This document shows, in pieces, positions 43,560 to 52,092 of a stretch of 64,000 nt of DNA (position 1 is its first letter; the number at the start of each line of letters is the position of its first letter). The stretch spans positions 1 through 64,000 of the forward strand of contig CAIVQB010000113.1 of the NCBI GenBank assembly GCA_903907925.1. Reading direction: 5' to 3'. The notes beneath the pieces were generated by a model. That model searched no databases. It was not told the origin of the DNA and worked only from the letters and a program-made list of their open reading frames with translations. The position numbers and the translations under genes were made by a program. The stretch is from an uncultured Verrucomicrobiota bacterium. Lineage in GTDB: Bacteria > Verrucomicrobiota > Verrucomicrobiia > Limisphaerales > UBA9464.

Positions 43560-44151
43560 CGGGCGACACGGCGATGGACGACAGGAAATAGGCGACGACG
43601 GCCCGGGCGCGCGGGCCGGTGGGCTCTTGAGACAAGGTCGGAATCAGGATCGGATGAAGGAAGAGCGCGGTGGCATCCTTCAGGACGGCGGCGGCCTCAT
43701 CCACGTCGACGGGCCGGAATTCACCCGCCTCGATTCCTTCGACCAGCAACTGGCGGAAGACATCGAAAATGGCCTGCCGGTGACGTTGGGCGGCGTCGGG
43801 CCGGAGTTCGAACAGGTGACGAAATGCCTCATACACCTCCGGATCCCGTACGAACTTCCGCCGCCGCTTCAGGTGGAGATTCAACACCACCGCCTCGATC
43901 CGTTCGGCGGCGGTCCCGGGTTTCCGCGCCGTGGACTGGACGAAGGATTCCACCTTGGCCAGCCATTCGTTGACCACCGTGTCGAGGATGTCGGTCTTGT
44001 TGCGGAAGAACCGGTAAACGTTGGCGTGGGACATCCCGAGCGACTTGGCGATGTCGACCACTGTGAGCTTGTCCTTGCCGTGCCGCCGCAAGAGACGAAG
44101 CGCTGTTTCCAGGATTCGGACCCGCGTGGCTTCGGAGGGGGCTTGGGTCAT
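43522..44151 (-). CDS. TetR-family transcriptional regulator of efflux locus 2
   Basis: A 209-aa repressor with helix-turn-helix at about residues 10-55 (RVRILETALRLLRRHG, then VDIAKSLGMSHANVYRFFRN) and a helical ligand-binding domain after residue 70. It is divergently oriented to the adaptor-permease genes, the usual arrangement for a local efflux repressor. The region upstream holds a perfect 8+6+8 inverted repeat covering its own predicted promoter, so autorepression is likely. The predicted transcript starts within a couple of bases of the ATG, and no Shine-Dalgarno is seen, so it may be leaderless. The C-terminus overlaps the neighbouring convergent gene. Confidence 0.92.
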   Translation of the reverse strand: MTQAPSEATRVRILETALRLLRRHGKDKLTVVDIAKSLGMSHANVYRFFRNKTDILDTVVNEWLAKVESFVQSTARKPGTAAERIEAVVLNLHLKRRRKFVRDPEVYEAFRHLFELRPDAAQRHRQAIFDVFRQLLVEGIEAGEFRPVDVDEAAAVLKDATALFLHPILIPTLSQEPTGPRARAVVAYFLSSIAVSPVTSGGPRPVPAP

Positions 44152-44158
44152 GGAAGAG

Positions 44159-44180
44159 TTACATATGACAGAATATGTAA
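44159..44180. promoter_or_regulatory. 22-bp operator (perfect 8-bp inverted repeat, 6-bp spacer)
   Basis: TTACATAT (44159-44166) and ATATGTAA (44173-44180) are exact reverse complements across GACAGA. They lie between the divergent TetR and adaptor genes, within the predicted tetR promoter (44160-44188). The size and form fit a TetR-dimer site. A second box TTGACA at 44182-44187 on the plus strand touches the site and may serve the pump genes. Confidence 0.8.
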
Positions 44181-44188
44181 GTTGACAA
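44160..44188 (-). promoter_or_regulatory. Predicted promoter of the tetR-like gene
   Basis: Read on the minus strand, TTGTCA (44183-44188) and TATGTA (44160-44165) are spaced exactly 17 bases. Expected transcription start falls about 44152-44153, next to the ATG at 44151, so the mRNA is predicted to be leaderless. Two-box match with ideal spacing plus the overlapping palindrome supports it. Confidence 0.6.
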
Positions 44189-44326
44189 CAGGAAGATCCA
44201 AACTAGCGTCGGAAACATACACCGGCCAGTTCAGGATATCTTCCGGACCCGGCGCGGGGGGATCCGGTTTCGATCGACTAACTGTCCATCGAAGGCAGAA
44301 TCTCCAGGTCATTCCCGGTCCGTCGC

Positions 44327-45583
44327 ATGAACAACGCTCCCCAGTCCGCATCACCGCCTTCCCGTCCCGAACGGCGAACCTCGCTTGGGATGGTCATCGC
44401 ACTCCTGATCCTCGCCGCCGTTGCCGCCGGAACCTGGTGGCTGGTGCGCTCCCGACAGGCGGCCGCATTGGCCAAGACCGCGGGTCCCGCCCGCGGGGCG
44501 GTCGAGGTGCCCGTGGTGGACGGGGTGGTGGTCCGTCAGGACGTGCCCCAGTTCCTGGACGGACTCGGCACGGTGCAGGCGTTCAACTCGGTGGTCGTGC
44601 GGGCCCGGGTGGAAGGGCTCCTGCGCCGGGTGGTGTTCACCGAAGGGCAGGAGGTCAAGGCCGGGGATCTGCTCGCGGAAATCGATCCGACCCCGTTCGA
44701 AATCGGATTGCGTCAGGCCGAGGCGAAGCAGGCCGAGGATGAATCCAAGCTGGCCAACGCCCGCGCGGAATTGGTCCGCGACGAGGGATTGATCGAACGA
44801 AAGATCCTCTCGCAGAAGGACTACGACGACCAAAAAGCCGTGGTGACACAAGGGGTCTCCACCGTAAAGGCCGATCAAGCGGAGACCGATCAGGCCCGGG
44901 TTCAACTCGGCTACACCCGAATCCTTTCGCCGATTGATGGACGGACCGGGATTCGCCAGATCGACGCGGGCAACCTGATCCACACCGGTGATTCCAACGG
45001 AGTGGTCGTGGTCTCCCAACTGCGTCCTGTCTCCGTGGTGTTCACCATGCCTGAGCAGTCCCTTCCGCAGATCAACCAGGCCCAGGCGGAGAACACGCTC
45101 GAAGTGCTGGCATTGGACCGCGACAGCTCGAACGTGGTGGCCCGCGGCACGCTGACCGTGGTGGACAACCAAATCGACACCGCGACCGGAACCGTCCGGC
45201 TCAAGGCGCGATTCGAGAATCAGGATCTCCGCCTCTGGCCGGGGCAGTTCGTTAACACCCGGCTGCACTTGCGGACCCGCAAGGGAGCCATCGTCGTGGC
45301 GTCCACCGTCGTCCAGCGTGGTCCGGACGGACCTTTCGCCTTCGTCATTGGTGCCGACGGTGCCGTGTCGATGCGCACCATCCGAACCGGGCCGGTGCAG
45401 GACGGATTGACCATGATCGAATCGGGACTGGAGCCGGGCGAACGGGTGGTCGTGGACGGTCAGTACAAGCTGCAGAACGGTTCCAAGGTTCGCACCGGTC
45501 CGCCCAAGGGAGCGGCCCCATCGGCCAAGGGCGGTAGTGGCGGCAATGGCGGCGCAACCCGCACCAATTCTCCTCCCCGGTGA
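44327..45583 (+). CDS. RND efflux periplasmic adaptor (MdtA-like)
   Basis: A 418-aa membrane-fusion protein. A transmembrane anchor (about residues 25-43, MVIALLILAAVAAGTWWLV) leads into the barrel-sandwich halves FLDGLGTVQAFNSVVVRARV and LGYTRILSPIDGRTGIRQID, with an alpha-hairpin between. PISVVFTMPEQSLPQINQAQ-like text (RPVSVVFTMPEQSLPQ) and the end RVVVDGQYKLQNGSKV are typical of MdtA, the adaptor of the two-permease MdtABC pump. The C-terminus is a Gly/Ser/Ala-rich tail. Its stop overlaps the next permease by four bases (GTGA), so adaptor and pump are coupled. Confidence 0.94.
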   Translation: MNNAPQSASPPSRPERRTSLGMVIALLILAAVAAGTWWLVRSRQAAALAKTAGPARGAVEVPVVDGVVVRQDVPQFLDGLGTVQAFNSVVVRARVEGLLRRVVFTEGQEVKAGDLLAEIDPTPFEIGLRQAEAKQAEDESKLANARAELVRDEGLIERKILSQKDYDDQKAVVTQGVSTVKADQAETDQARVQLGYTRILSPIDGRTGIRQIDAGNLIHTGDSNGVVVVSQLRPVSVVFTMPEQSLPQINQAQAENTLEVLALDRDSSNVVARGTLTVVDNQIDTATGTVRLKARFENQDLRLWPGQFVNTRLHLRTRKGAIVVASTVVQRGPDGPFAFVIGADGAVSMRTIRTGPVQDGLTMIESGLEPGERVVVDGQYKLQNGSKVRTGPPKGAAPSAKGGSGGNGGATRTNSPPR

Positions 45584-48500
45584 ACCTTTCAGAACCCTTC
45601 ATCCATCGTCCGGTTGCCACGTCGCTGCTGATGGCCGGCGTGGTGATCATGGGCGTGCTGGGATACCTGCTGCTCCCCATCTCGGCGCTGCCGCCGGTGG
45701 ATTTTCCCACGATTCAAATCACCGCCCAATTTCCCGGTGCAAGTCCCGAGGTGATGGCGTCGTCGGTCACCACGCCATTGGAACGGCAGTTCGGACAGAT
45801 CAGCGGACTGAACCTGATGACGTCGCAGAGTTCGTTCGGGAACACTGCCGTCACTCTTCAGTTCAATCTCGATCGCGACATCGACGCCGCGGCCCAGGAT
45901 GTTCAGGCGGCGATCAACGCGGCCAACGGTGTTCTGCCCCGGATGCCGAATCCGCCCACCTTCAGCAAGATCAACCCCGCCGATTCGCCGATCCTGACCC
46001 TCGAGGTGCATTCCGCGACGCTGCCGTTGGAGCGGGTGACGGACATCGCCGACACCGTCCTCGCCCAGAAGTTGAGCGAAGTCACCGGCGTGGGTTTGGT
46101 GACGATTCAGGGAAAACAGAAACCTGCGGTGCGGGTTCGCATTAATCCGTCGGCGCTCGCCGCGCTGGGATTGAGCCTGGAGGAGGTCCGGACCGCGTTG
46201 GTCCAGAATAACATCAACGCGCCGAAGGGCAGCTTCGATGGCGCGCATCAGGCGTTTGCCATCACGGTCAACGATCAGATCTACAACGCCGTCGAATACG
46301 CGAACGTCATCGTCGCCTACAAGAACGGCTCGCCGATCCGGGTCCGCGACATCGGCGAAGTGGTCGATGATGTGGAAAATATGCGGCTCGGCGGATGGGT
46401 CGGCGACCGACCGGCGGTGATCGTCGACATCCAGCGCCAGCCGGGGGCCAACATCATCCAGACCGCCAACCGGGTGAAGGAGTTGTTGCCGGCACTCCGG
46501 TCGGTGATGCCCGCCGGCGTGAAGGTGGACATTCTGACCGACCGGACGGAGACCATTCGGGCCTCCATCGCCGACGTGGAATTTACCCTGATTCTCACGG
46601 TGATTCTGGTGATTTTGGTGATCTTCCTGTTCCTGCGAAAATTCTGGGCCACGGTGATTCCCAGCGTCGCGCTGCCGATCGCAGTGGTGGGAACGTTCGG
46701 AGTAATGAAGCTCGCCGGCTTCAGCCTCGACAACCTTTCGCTGATGGCGCTGACGATTTCCACCGGCTTCGTGGTGGACGACGCGATCGTCATGATCGAG
46801 AACATCGTCCGGCATCTGGAGGCCGGCGAAGCGCCATTGCCGGCAGCGATCAAGGGCGCCCGGCAAATAGGGTTCACCGTGATTTCGCTCAGTGTCTCCC
46901 TGATCGCGGTGTTCATCCCGTTGCTGTTCATGACCGGCATTGTCGGACGGTTGTTCCGCGAATTCGCCATGACGCTGAGCATCGCGGTGGTCATGTCGGC
47001 GATCGTTTCGCTGACGCTCACACCGATGATGTGCGCCCGTCTCCTCAAGTCCGAGGCGCTGACGGTTCATGGACGTTTTTACCGGGTCACCGAGCGTTTT
47101 TTCCAGGGGATGCTCAACGCCTACGAGCATGGATTGAAATGGGTGCTGCGCAACCAGCCCTTCACCCTCGCCGTCGCCCTCGCGACGCTGGCCGCCACGA
47201 TCTGGCTCTTCTTCCTGGTTCCCAAGGGCCTCCTGCCGCAACAGGACACCGGGCTCATCATCGGGGTGACCGAATCCGCGCAAACCATTTCATTCCGGGC
47301 GATGGCTGACCGTCAGCGTGCCGTGACCGAAATTGTCCGCCGGGATCCCGATGTCGCGAGCGTGGCTTCATTCGTGGGGACCGGCACGGTCAACGTGACC
47401 GGGAATTCCGGCCGCATTTACATCAATCTCCGACCACGCTCCCAACGGAAGGCGGGCGCGGATGAAATCATTGGCCGGCTGCGGGAGGCGACCCGTTCGG
47501 TGGAGGGAATCGCGCTCTTCATGCAGGCGGTCCAGGACGTGCAAATCGACAGCCGGATCAGCAGCACCCAATACCAGTACACGCTCCAGGATGCCGATGA
47601 TTCGGAACTGACGGAGTGGGCGCCCCGCCTGCTGACACGGTTGCGCGAACTGCCGGAGTTGACCGATGTGGCGTCGGATCAACAGGCCGCCGGTTTGCAA
47701 TTGGTGGTGGAAATCGACCGCGACGCGGCGGCGCGGCTCAACGTGCCACTCCAGTCGATTGACGACACGTTGTACGATGCATTCGGACAACGCCAGGTCT
47801 CGACCATTTTCACCCAGCTAAACCAATACCGGGTGGTGCTCGAAGCCGGCACTCAGTTTCAGGTGGGACCTGAGGCGCTCGGAACCGTGTACGTGAAGTC
47901 GAGCACCGGGCAGATGGTGCGTCTTTCCAGCATTGCCACGGTCCGCACCCGCTCGGCCGCATTGTCCATTTCGCGTCAGGGTCAATTCCCCGCGGTCACC
48001 TTGTCGTTCAATCTCCGACCCGGCAGTTCGCTCGGTGCCGCGGTCGAGGCGATTCAGAAGGCGGGTCGCGACATCAGTCTGCCGGATACCATCGCCACCA
48101 ATTTTTCAGGGAGCGCCGCCGAATTCCGCTCGTCGCTCGCCAGTGAGCCCTTCCTCATTCTCGCCGCCATCGTGGTCATCTACATCGTGCTGGGCGTGCT
48201 GTACGAGAGCTACATCCATCCGATCACCATCCTTTCCAGTCTGCCGTCCGCCGGCGTCGGGGCTCTGCTGGCCCTCATTCTCTGCGGCGAACAATTGTCG
48301 CTGGTCGCCCTGATCGGAATCATCCTGCTGATCGGGATCGTGAAGAAGAACGCGATCATGATGATCGATTTTGCTCTGGAAGCGGAACGTGAAGAAGGGC
48401 TCCAGCCCGAGGAATCCATCTACAAGGCCTGTCTGCTGCGGTTTCGGCCGATCATGATGACCACCATGGCCGCGCTGCTCGGGGCGTTGCCGCTCGCGTT

Positions 48501-48699
48501 GGAGAACGGAACCGGTTCCGAACTCCGGAAGCCGCTCGGCATCTCCATCGTCGGCGGCCTGTTGGTGTCCCAGTTCCTGACGCTCTACACCACGCCAGTC
48601 ATTTATCTCTACATGGATCGACTCAGCCGTTGGGTGACTGGTCGTGCGCGCGCCGGCGAATCGATGCCGCCCGCAGTGGCCCTGGGGGCGACGCACTAA
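45580..48699 (+). CDS. RND efflux permease, MdtB-like
   Basis: A 1,039-aa inner-membrane proton/drug antiporter with 12 helices. The start is GTG (VNLSEPFIHRPVATSLLMAG), overlapping the adaptor stop. Helix 4 holds GFVVDDAIVMIENIVRHLEAGE with the Asp pair, the periplasmic entrance has FPGASPEVMASSVTTPLERQ, and the second half has LGVLYESYIHPITILSSLPS and GIVKKNAIMMIDFALEAERE. The sequence matches MdtB/MdtC more than AcrB. The second permease follows after only seven bases and has the same length, fitting an MdtB-MdtC heterotrimer. Confidence 0.94.
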   Translation: MNLSEPFIHRPVATSLLMAGVVIMGVLGYLLLPISALPPVDFPTIQITAQFPGASPEVMASSVTTPLERQFGQISGLNLMTSQSSFGNTAVTLQFNLDRDIDAAAQDVQAAINAANGVLPRMPNPPTFSKINPADSPILTLEVHSATLPLERVTDIADTVLAQKLSEVTGVGLVTIQGKQKPAVRVRINPSALAALGLSLEEVRTALVQNNINAPKGSFDGAHQAFAITVNDQIYNAVEYANVIVAYKNGSPIRVRDIGEVVDDVENMRLGGWVGDRPAVIVDIQRQPGANIIQTANRVKELLPALRSVMPAGVKVDILTDRTETIRASIADVEFTLILTVILVILVIFLFLRKFWATVIPSVALPIAVVGTFGVMKLAGFSLDNLSLMALTISTGFVVDDAIVMIENIVRHLEAGEAPLPAAIKGARQIGFTVISLSVSLIAVFIPLLFMTGIVGRLFREFAMTLSIAVVMSAIVSLTLTPMMCARLLKSEALTVHGRFYRVTERFFQGMLNAYEHGLKWVLRNQPFTLAVALATLAATIWLFFLVPKGLLPQQDTGLIIGVTESAQTISFRAMADRQRAVTEIVRRDPDVASVASFVGTGTVNVTGNSGRIYINLRPRSQRKAGADEIIGRLREATRSVEGIALFMQAVQDVQIDSRISSTQYQYTLQDADDSELTEWAPRLLTRLRELPELTDVASDQQAAGLQLVVEIDRDAAARLNVPLQSIDDTLYDAFGQRQVSTIFTQLNQYRVVLEAGTQFQVGPEALGTVYVKSSTGQMVRLSSIATVRTRSAALSISRQGQFPAVTLSFNLRPGSSLGAAVEAIQKAGRDISLPDTIATNFSGSAAEFRSSLASEPFLILAAIVVIYIVLGVLYESYIHPITILSSLPSAGVGALLALILCGEQLSLVALIGIILLIGIVKKNAIMMIDFALEAEREEGLQPEESIYKACLLRFRPIMMTTMAALLGALPLALENGTGSELRKPLGISIVGGLLVSQFLTLYTTPVIYLYMDRLSRWVTGRARAGESMPPAVALGATH

Positions 48700-48706
48700 T
48701 CGTTCC

Positions 48707-51700
48707 ATGAACTTCTCTGAGCCATTCGTGCGGCGTCCGGTCGGGACGACCCTGCTGGCGGTGGGGGTTCTTCTCCTCGGCTTGGTCGCGTACCGCTTCC
48801 TTCCGGTCGCGCCGATTCCACGGATCGACCTGCCCATGGTGGCGGTGAGTGGCAGCCTGCCGGGAGCCGATCCGGCGACGGTCGCCTCATCACTTGCCGC
48901 TCCGCTGGAACGCCGCCTCGGCCAGATCGCCGGTGTCACCGAGATGACCTCGGTGAGCACGATGGGTGGATGCAGCATCACCCTACAGTTCGATTTGGCG
49001 CGCGGGGTCGACAGTGCGGCCCGCGATGTTCAAGCCGCGATCAACGCCGCGACCGCCGATCTTCCCGCCAACATGCCGGGGCCGCCCACGTACCGGAAAA
49101 TGAATCCGGCCGATGCGCCGGTCATGATTCTTTCGCTGACCTCGGAGACGCTGACGCTCGGCCAGATCTATCAGTACGCCGACGAGATCATCGCCCAACG
49201 GCTCAGTCAGGTGGAGGGGGTCAGTCAGGTTTTCATCGGCGGAGCCGACAAGCCGGCCATCCGGGTCAAGGTCAACCCGGCGGCGCTCGCGTCCATGGGC
49301 GTCGGCCTGGAGGACGTCCGCAATCTACTGGTTCAGGCGAACGTGAATGCGCCCAAGGGCAGTGTCGATGCGGGCACGCAGACGTTTTCGATTTGGGCCA
49401 ACGACCAGCTTCGGGAGGTGGTCGGGTATCGCAACCTCACCCTGGTCCAGAAGGGCCGCACTCCGGTGAAACTCGGCGATGTCGCCAGTGTCGTGGAAGG
49501 CGGAGATAACGAACGCGTCGCCGGCTGGGCCAACACCAACCGCGCCATTCTCCTCATCGTCCAAAAACAGGCCGGCGCGAATGTCATCGAAACGGTGGAC
49601 CGGATCCGCGCCGAGATTCCACGGGTGCAGCGTTGGATTCCGCCCTCGCTCAAGATCACTCCGCTCAGCGACCGGACAGTGACCATTCGTGCCTCAGTGG
49701 AGGACGTCCAGTTCTCGCTGATGCTCAGCATCGCGTTGGTGGTGATGGTGATCTTCGTTTTCCTGCGTCGGTTTTGGCCCACCTTCATCGCCAGCGTCAC
49801 CGTCCCGCTGGCCCTGTCGGGAACCTTCGGAGTGATGTACGTTCTCGGCTACAGTCTCGATAACCTGTCCCTGATGGCGATTACCATCTCGGTCGGATTC
49901 GTCGTCGACGATGCCATTGTGGTCATCGAAAACATCCATCGTCACGTCGAGGCGGGGGTCGATTCCATGACCGCGTCGTTGCAGGGAGCCCGGCAGATCG
50001 GGTTCACCGTGATTTCGATGAGTCTTTCGCTGGTGGCGGTTTTCATCCCGCTCCTGTTCATGGGAGGCGTGGTTGGACGGCTCTTCCACGAATTCGCGGT
50101 CACGCTGAGTGTGGCGATCCTGGTTTCCGGTGTGGTTTCGCTGACCCTGACTCCGATGATGTGTTCGCGGTTTTTGAAGCCGGAACTCCCCGGCTCGGCT
50201 CAGGGATGGTGGGTCCGCATCACCGAACGGGGTTTCAACGCGGTGCTGGGCGTGTACGAGGCGGGATTGCGCTGGGTGCTCCGGCATCAGGGTTTCACGC
50301 TGTTTCTCGCCGCGATGACCTTCGCCGCGACGGTCTGGCTGTATCGCGAAGTGCCGAAGGGATTTTTTCCGCAGCAGGACACCGGCGTGATCATGGCGAC
50401 CACCGAGGCGGCCCAGGACATTTCCTTCGAGGCCATGACCAAGCTCCAGCAGCGGATGGCCAACATCGTCCTGCAGGATCCCGCGGTGGCGTCGGTCGGT
50501 TCCTTCATCGGGGCCGGGGCAGGGAATTCCACGCTGAACAACGGCCGCATGTTCATCACCTTGAAGCCGCTCGAAGTCCGCCGGATCAGCGCCGATCAGA
50601 TCATCGCTCGGTTGCGTCCCAAGTTCGGTGCGGTGGCCGCGATTTCGGTGTTTGCCGTGCCGGTCCAGGACTTCCGCGTCGGTGGACGCGCCAGCAAGGC
50701 GCAGTATCAATACGCGCTTCAGTCCGGGGATCTTGATGAACTCGGCCGCTGGTCGCAGGAATTGGTGAATTTTCTGCGCAAGGAACCCCGGCTGAAGGAT
50801 GTGTCGGCGGATCAACAAACCCGCGGGCTTCAGGTGCGCGTGCTTGTCGATCGCGACCGCGCCACGCGCCGGGGAGTCACGCCGGCGGCGGTCGACAACA
50901 TCCTGTACGACGCCTTCGGACAGCGACAGGTCTCCATTCTGTATCAACGCTACAACCAGCATCACGTCATTCTGGAGGTCGATCCCAAGTTCCAGATGGA
51001 TCCCTCGGCACTGGCCCGGATCTACGTCGGAGCGACCAACGGCGTCATGGTTCCGTTGTCGAGTGTTGCGGATTATCGGACGGTTCCCGGCAGCCTGTCG
51101 GTGAATCACCAGGGTCAGTTCCCCGCAGTGACAATCTCCTTCAACCTGACGCCGGGTGTCGCGCTCGGGGAGGCCACCGCGATCATCGAACACGCGGCCG
51201 AGGTGCTCAAGATGCCGTCGACCATTCAGGGAAGTTTTCAGGGCACGGCCCAGATGTTCCAGGATTCGCTCAAATCGACGCGGATGCTGCTGCTGGCGGC
51301 GTTGGTAACGGTCTATGTCGTGCTCGGCATCCTCTATGAAAGTCTGGTGCACCCGATCACCATTCTTTCCACGCTGCCCTCCGCGGGAGTGGGGTCACTG
51401 CTCGCGCTGATTGCCGTCGGGCTCGATCTGTCCCTCGTCGCCTTCATCGGGATCATCCTGCTGATGGGCATCGTGAAGAAGAACGCCATCATGATGGTCG
51501 ATTTCGCCCTCGACGCGGAACGGAACCAGGGACTCCCGCCGGAGGAGGCGATCCGCCGCGCGTGCGTGATCCGGTTCCGACCGATCATGATGACCACCCT
51601 CGCCGCGTTGTTCGGGGCAGTTCCGCTGGCCATCAGCTTCGGCACCGGATCGGAATTGCGTCGTCCGCTCGGGGTTGCGGTGGTCGGCGGATTGATCGTC

Positions 51701-51826
51701 TCCCAGGCACTGACGCTCTACACCACGCCGGTCATCTACCTCACTCTCGAACGGATGCGCCAACGAACCCTCAGTCGACGCCGCGCCCGCGCGCCGCTGG
51801 TACCGGCCGGTGCGGTTCCGGCCTGA
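48707..51826 (+). CDS. RND efflux permease, MdtC-like
   Basis: A 1,039-aa permease, the partner of the preceding gene. It starts MNFSEPFVRRPVGTTLLAVG and shows SLPGADPATVASSLAAPLER, GFVVDDAIVVIENIHRHVEAG in helix 4, LGILYESLVHPITILSTLPS and GIVKKNAIMMVDFALDAERN. Equal length and shared motifs point to tandem duplication from an ancestral permease, as in MdtBC. In the E. coli pair only one subunit does proton translocation while the other binds drug; both retain the Asp pair here. It is the last gene of efflux locus 2. No TolC-like gene follows. Confidence 0.94.
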   Translation: MNFSEPFVRRPVGTTLLAVGVLLLGLVAYRFLPVAPIPRIDLPMVAVSGSLPGADPATVASSLAAPLERRLGQIAGVTEMTSVSTMGGCSITLQFDLARGVDSAARDVQAAINAATADLPANMPGPPTYRKMNPADAPVMILSLTSETLTLGQIYQYADEIIAQRLSQVEGVSQVFIGGADKPAIRVKVNPAALASMGVGLEDVRNLLVQANVNAPKGSVDAGTQTFSIWANDQLREVVGYRNLTLVQKGRTPVKLGDVASVVEGGDNERVAGWANTNRAILLIVQKQAGANVIETVDRIRAEIPRVQRWIPPSLKITPLSDRTVTIRASVEDVQFSLMLSIALVVMVIFVFLRRFWPTFIASVTVPLALSGTFGVMYVLGYSLDNLSLMAITISVGFVVDDAIVVIENIHRHVEAGVDSMTASLQGARQIGFTVISMSLSLVAVFIPLLFMGGVVGRLFHEFAVTLSVAILVSGVVSLTLTPMMCSRFLKPELPGSAQGWWVRITERGFNAVLGVYEAGLRWVLRHQGFTLFLAAMTFAATVWLYREVPKGFFPQQDTGVIMATTEAAQDISFEAMTKLQQRMANIVLQDPAVASVGSFIGAGAGNSTLNNGRMFITLKPLEVRRISADQIIARLRPKFGAVAAISVFAVPVQDFRVGGRASKAQYQYALQSGDLDELGRWSQELVNFLRKEPRLKDVSADQQTRGLQVRVLVDRDRATRRGVTPAAVDNILYDAFGQRQVSILYQRYNQHHVILEVDPKFQMDPSALARIYVGATNGVMVPLSSVADYRTVPGSLSVNHQGQFPAVTISFNLTPGVALGEATAIIEHAAEVLKMPSTIQGSFQGTAQMFQDSLKSTRMLLLAALVTVYVVLGILYESLVHPITILSTLPSAGVGSLLALIAVGLDLSLVAFIGIILLMGIVKKNAIMMVDFALDAERNQGLPPEEAIRRACVIRFRPIMMTTLAALFGAVPLAISFGTGSELRRPLGVAVVGGLIVSQALTLYTTPVIYLTLERMRQRTLSRRRARAPLVPAGAVPA

Positions 51827-51847
51827 GGCGGGCCGATGCGGTTGAAA

Positions 51848-51885
51848 AATCCATCAACCACAGATTCACACAGATAAAACAGATG
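51848..51885. repeat. CCACAGATTCACACAGAT-type intergenic repeat
   Basis: The sequence AACCACAGATTCACACAGAT with the following AAAACAGAT lies just after efflux locus 2. This phrase recurs in Verrucomicrobia and other GC-rich genomes as a dispersed intergenic sequence; in this window the phrases CGGATTCACGGAT (2861-2873) and CGGATTTATACCGAT look like diverged relatives. The rest of the 266-base gap to the DUF1501 gene has GC-rich runs but no gene. Confidence 0.4.
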
Positions 51886-52092
51886 CCTGACGGCGTTCTG
51901 CGTCGGGTTTGCCGTTTCGAATCCTGCTCGATCCTCGTACCCGACGACCTCCCTCCCATCCATTCCCAATGGCGGGGAGGGCCGGGGAGGGGCGGCGTCC
52001 GAGGGTGTAGTCGATCGCCGTTGCCGAATCTTTTCCCGGCCAATGCCGTGAATTGCACCGCTTCCCAATCCCTACAAGTCGCCCCCAACGAA

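Noticed and set aside
45589-47283. Long open frame (564 codons) antisense to the MdtB-like permease
   Set aside because: Composition is His/Asp/Arg/Gln-rich without any domain, and it exactly mirrors a well-supported RND permease; high GC keeps the opposite strand open.
49694-51352. Long open frame antisense to the MdtC-like permease
   Set aside because: Same reason: a shadow frame of a confirmed pump gene.
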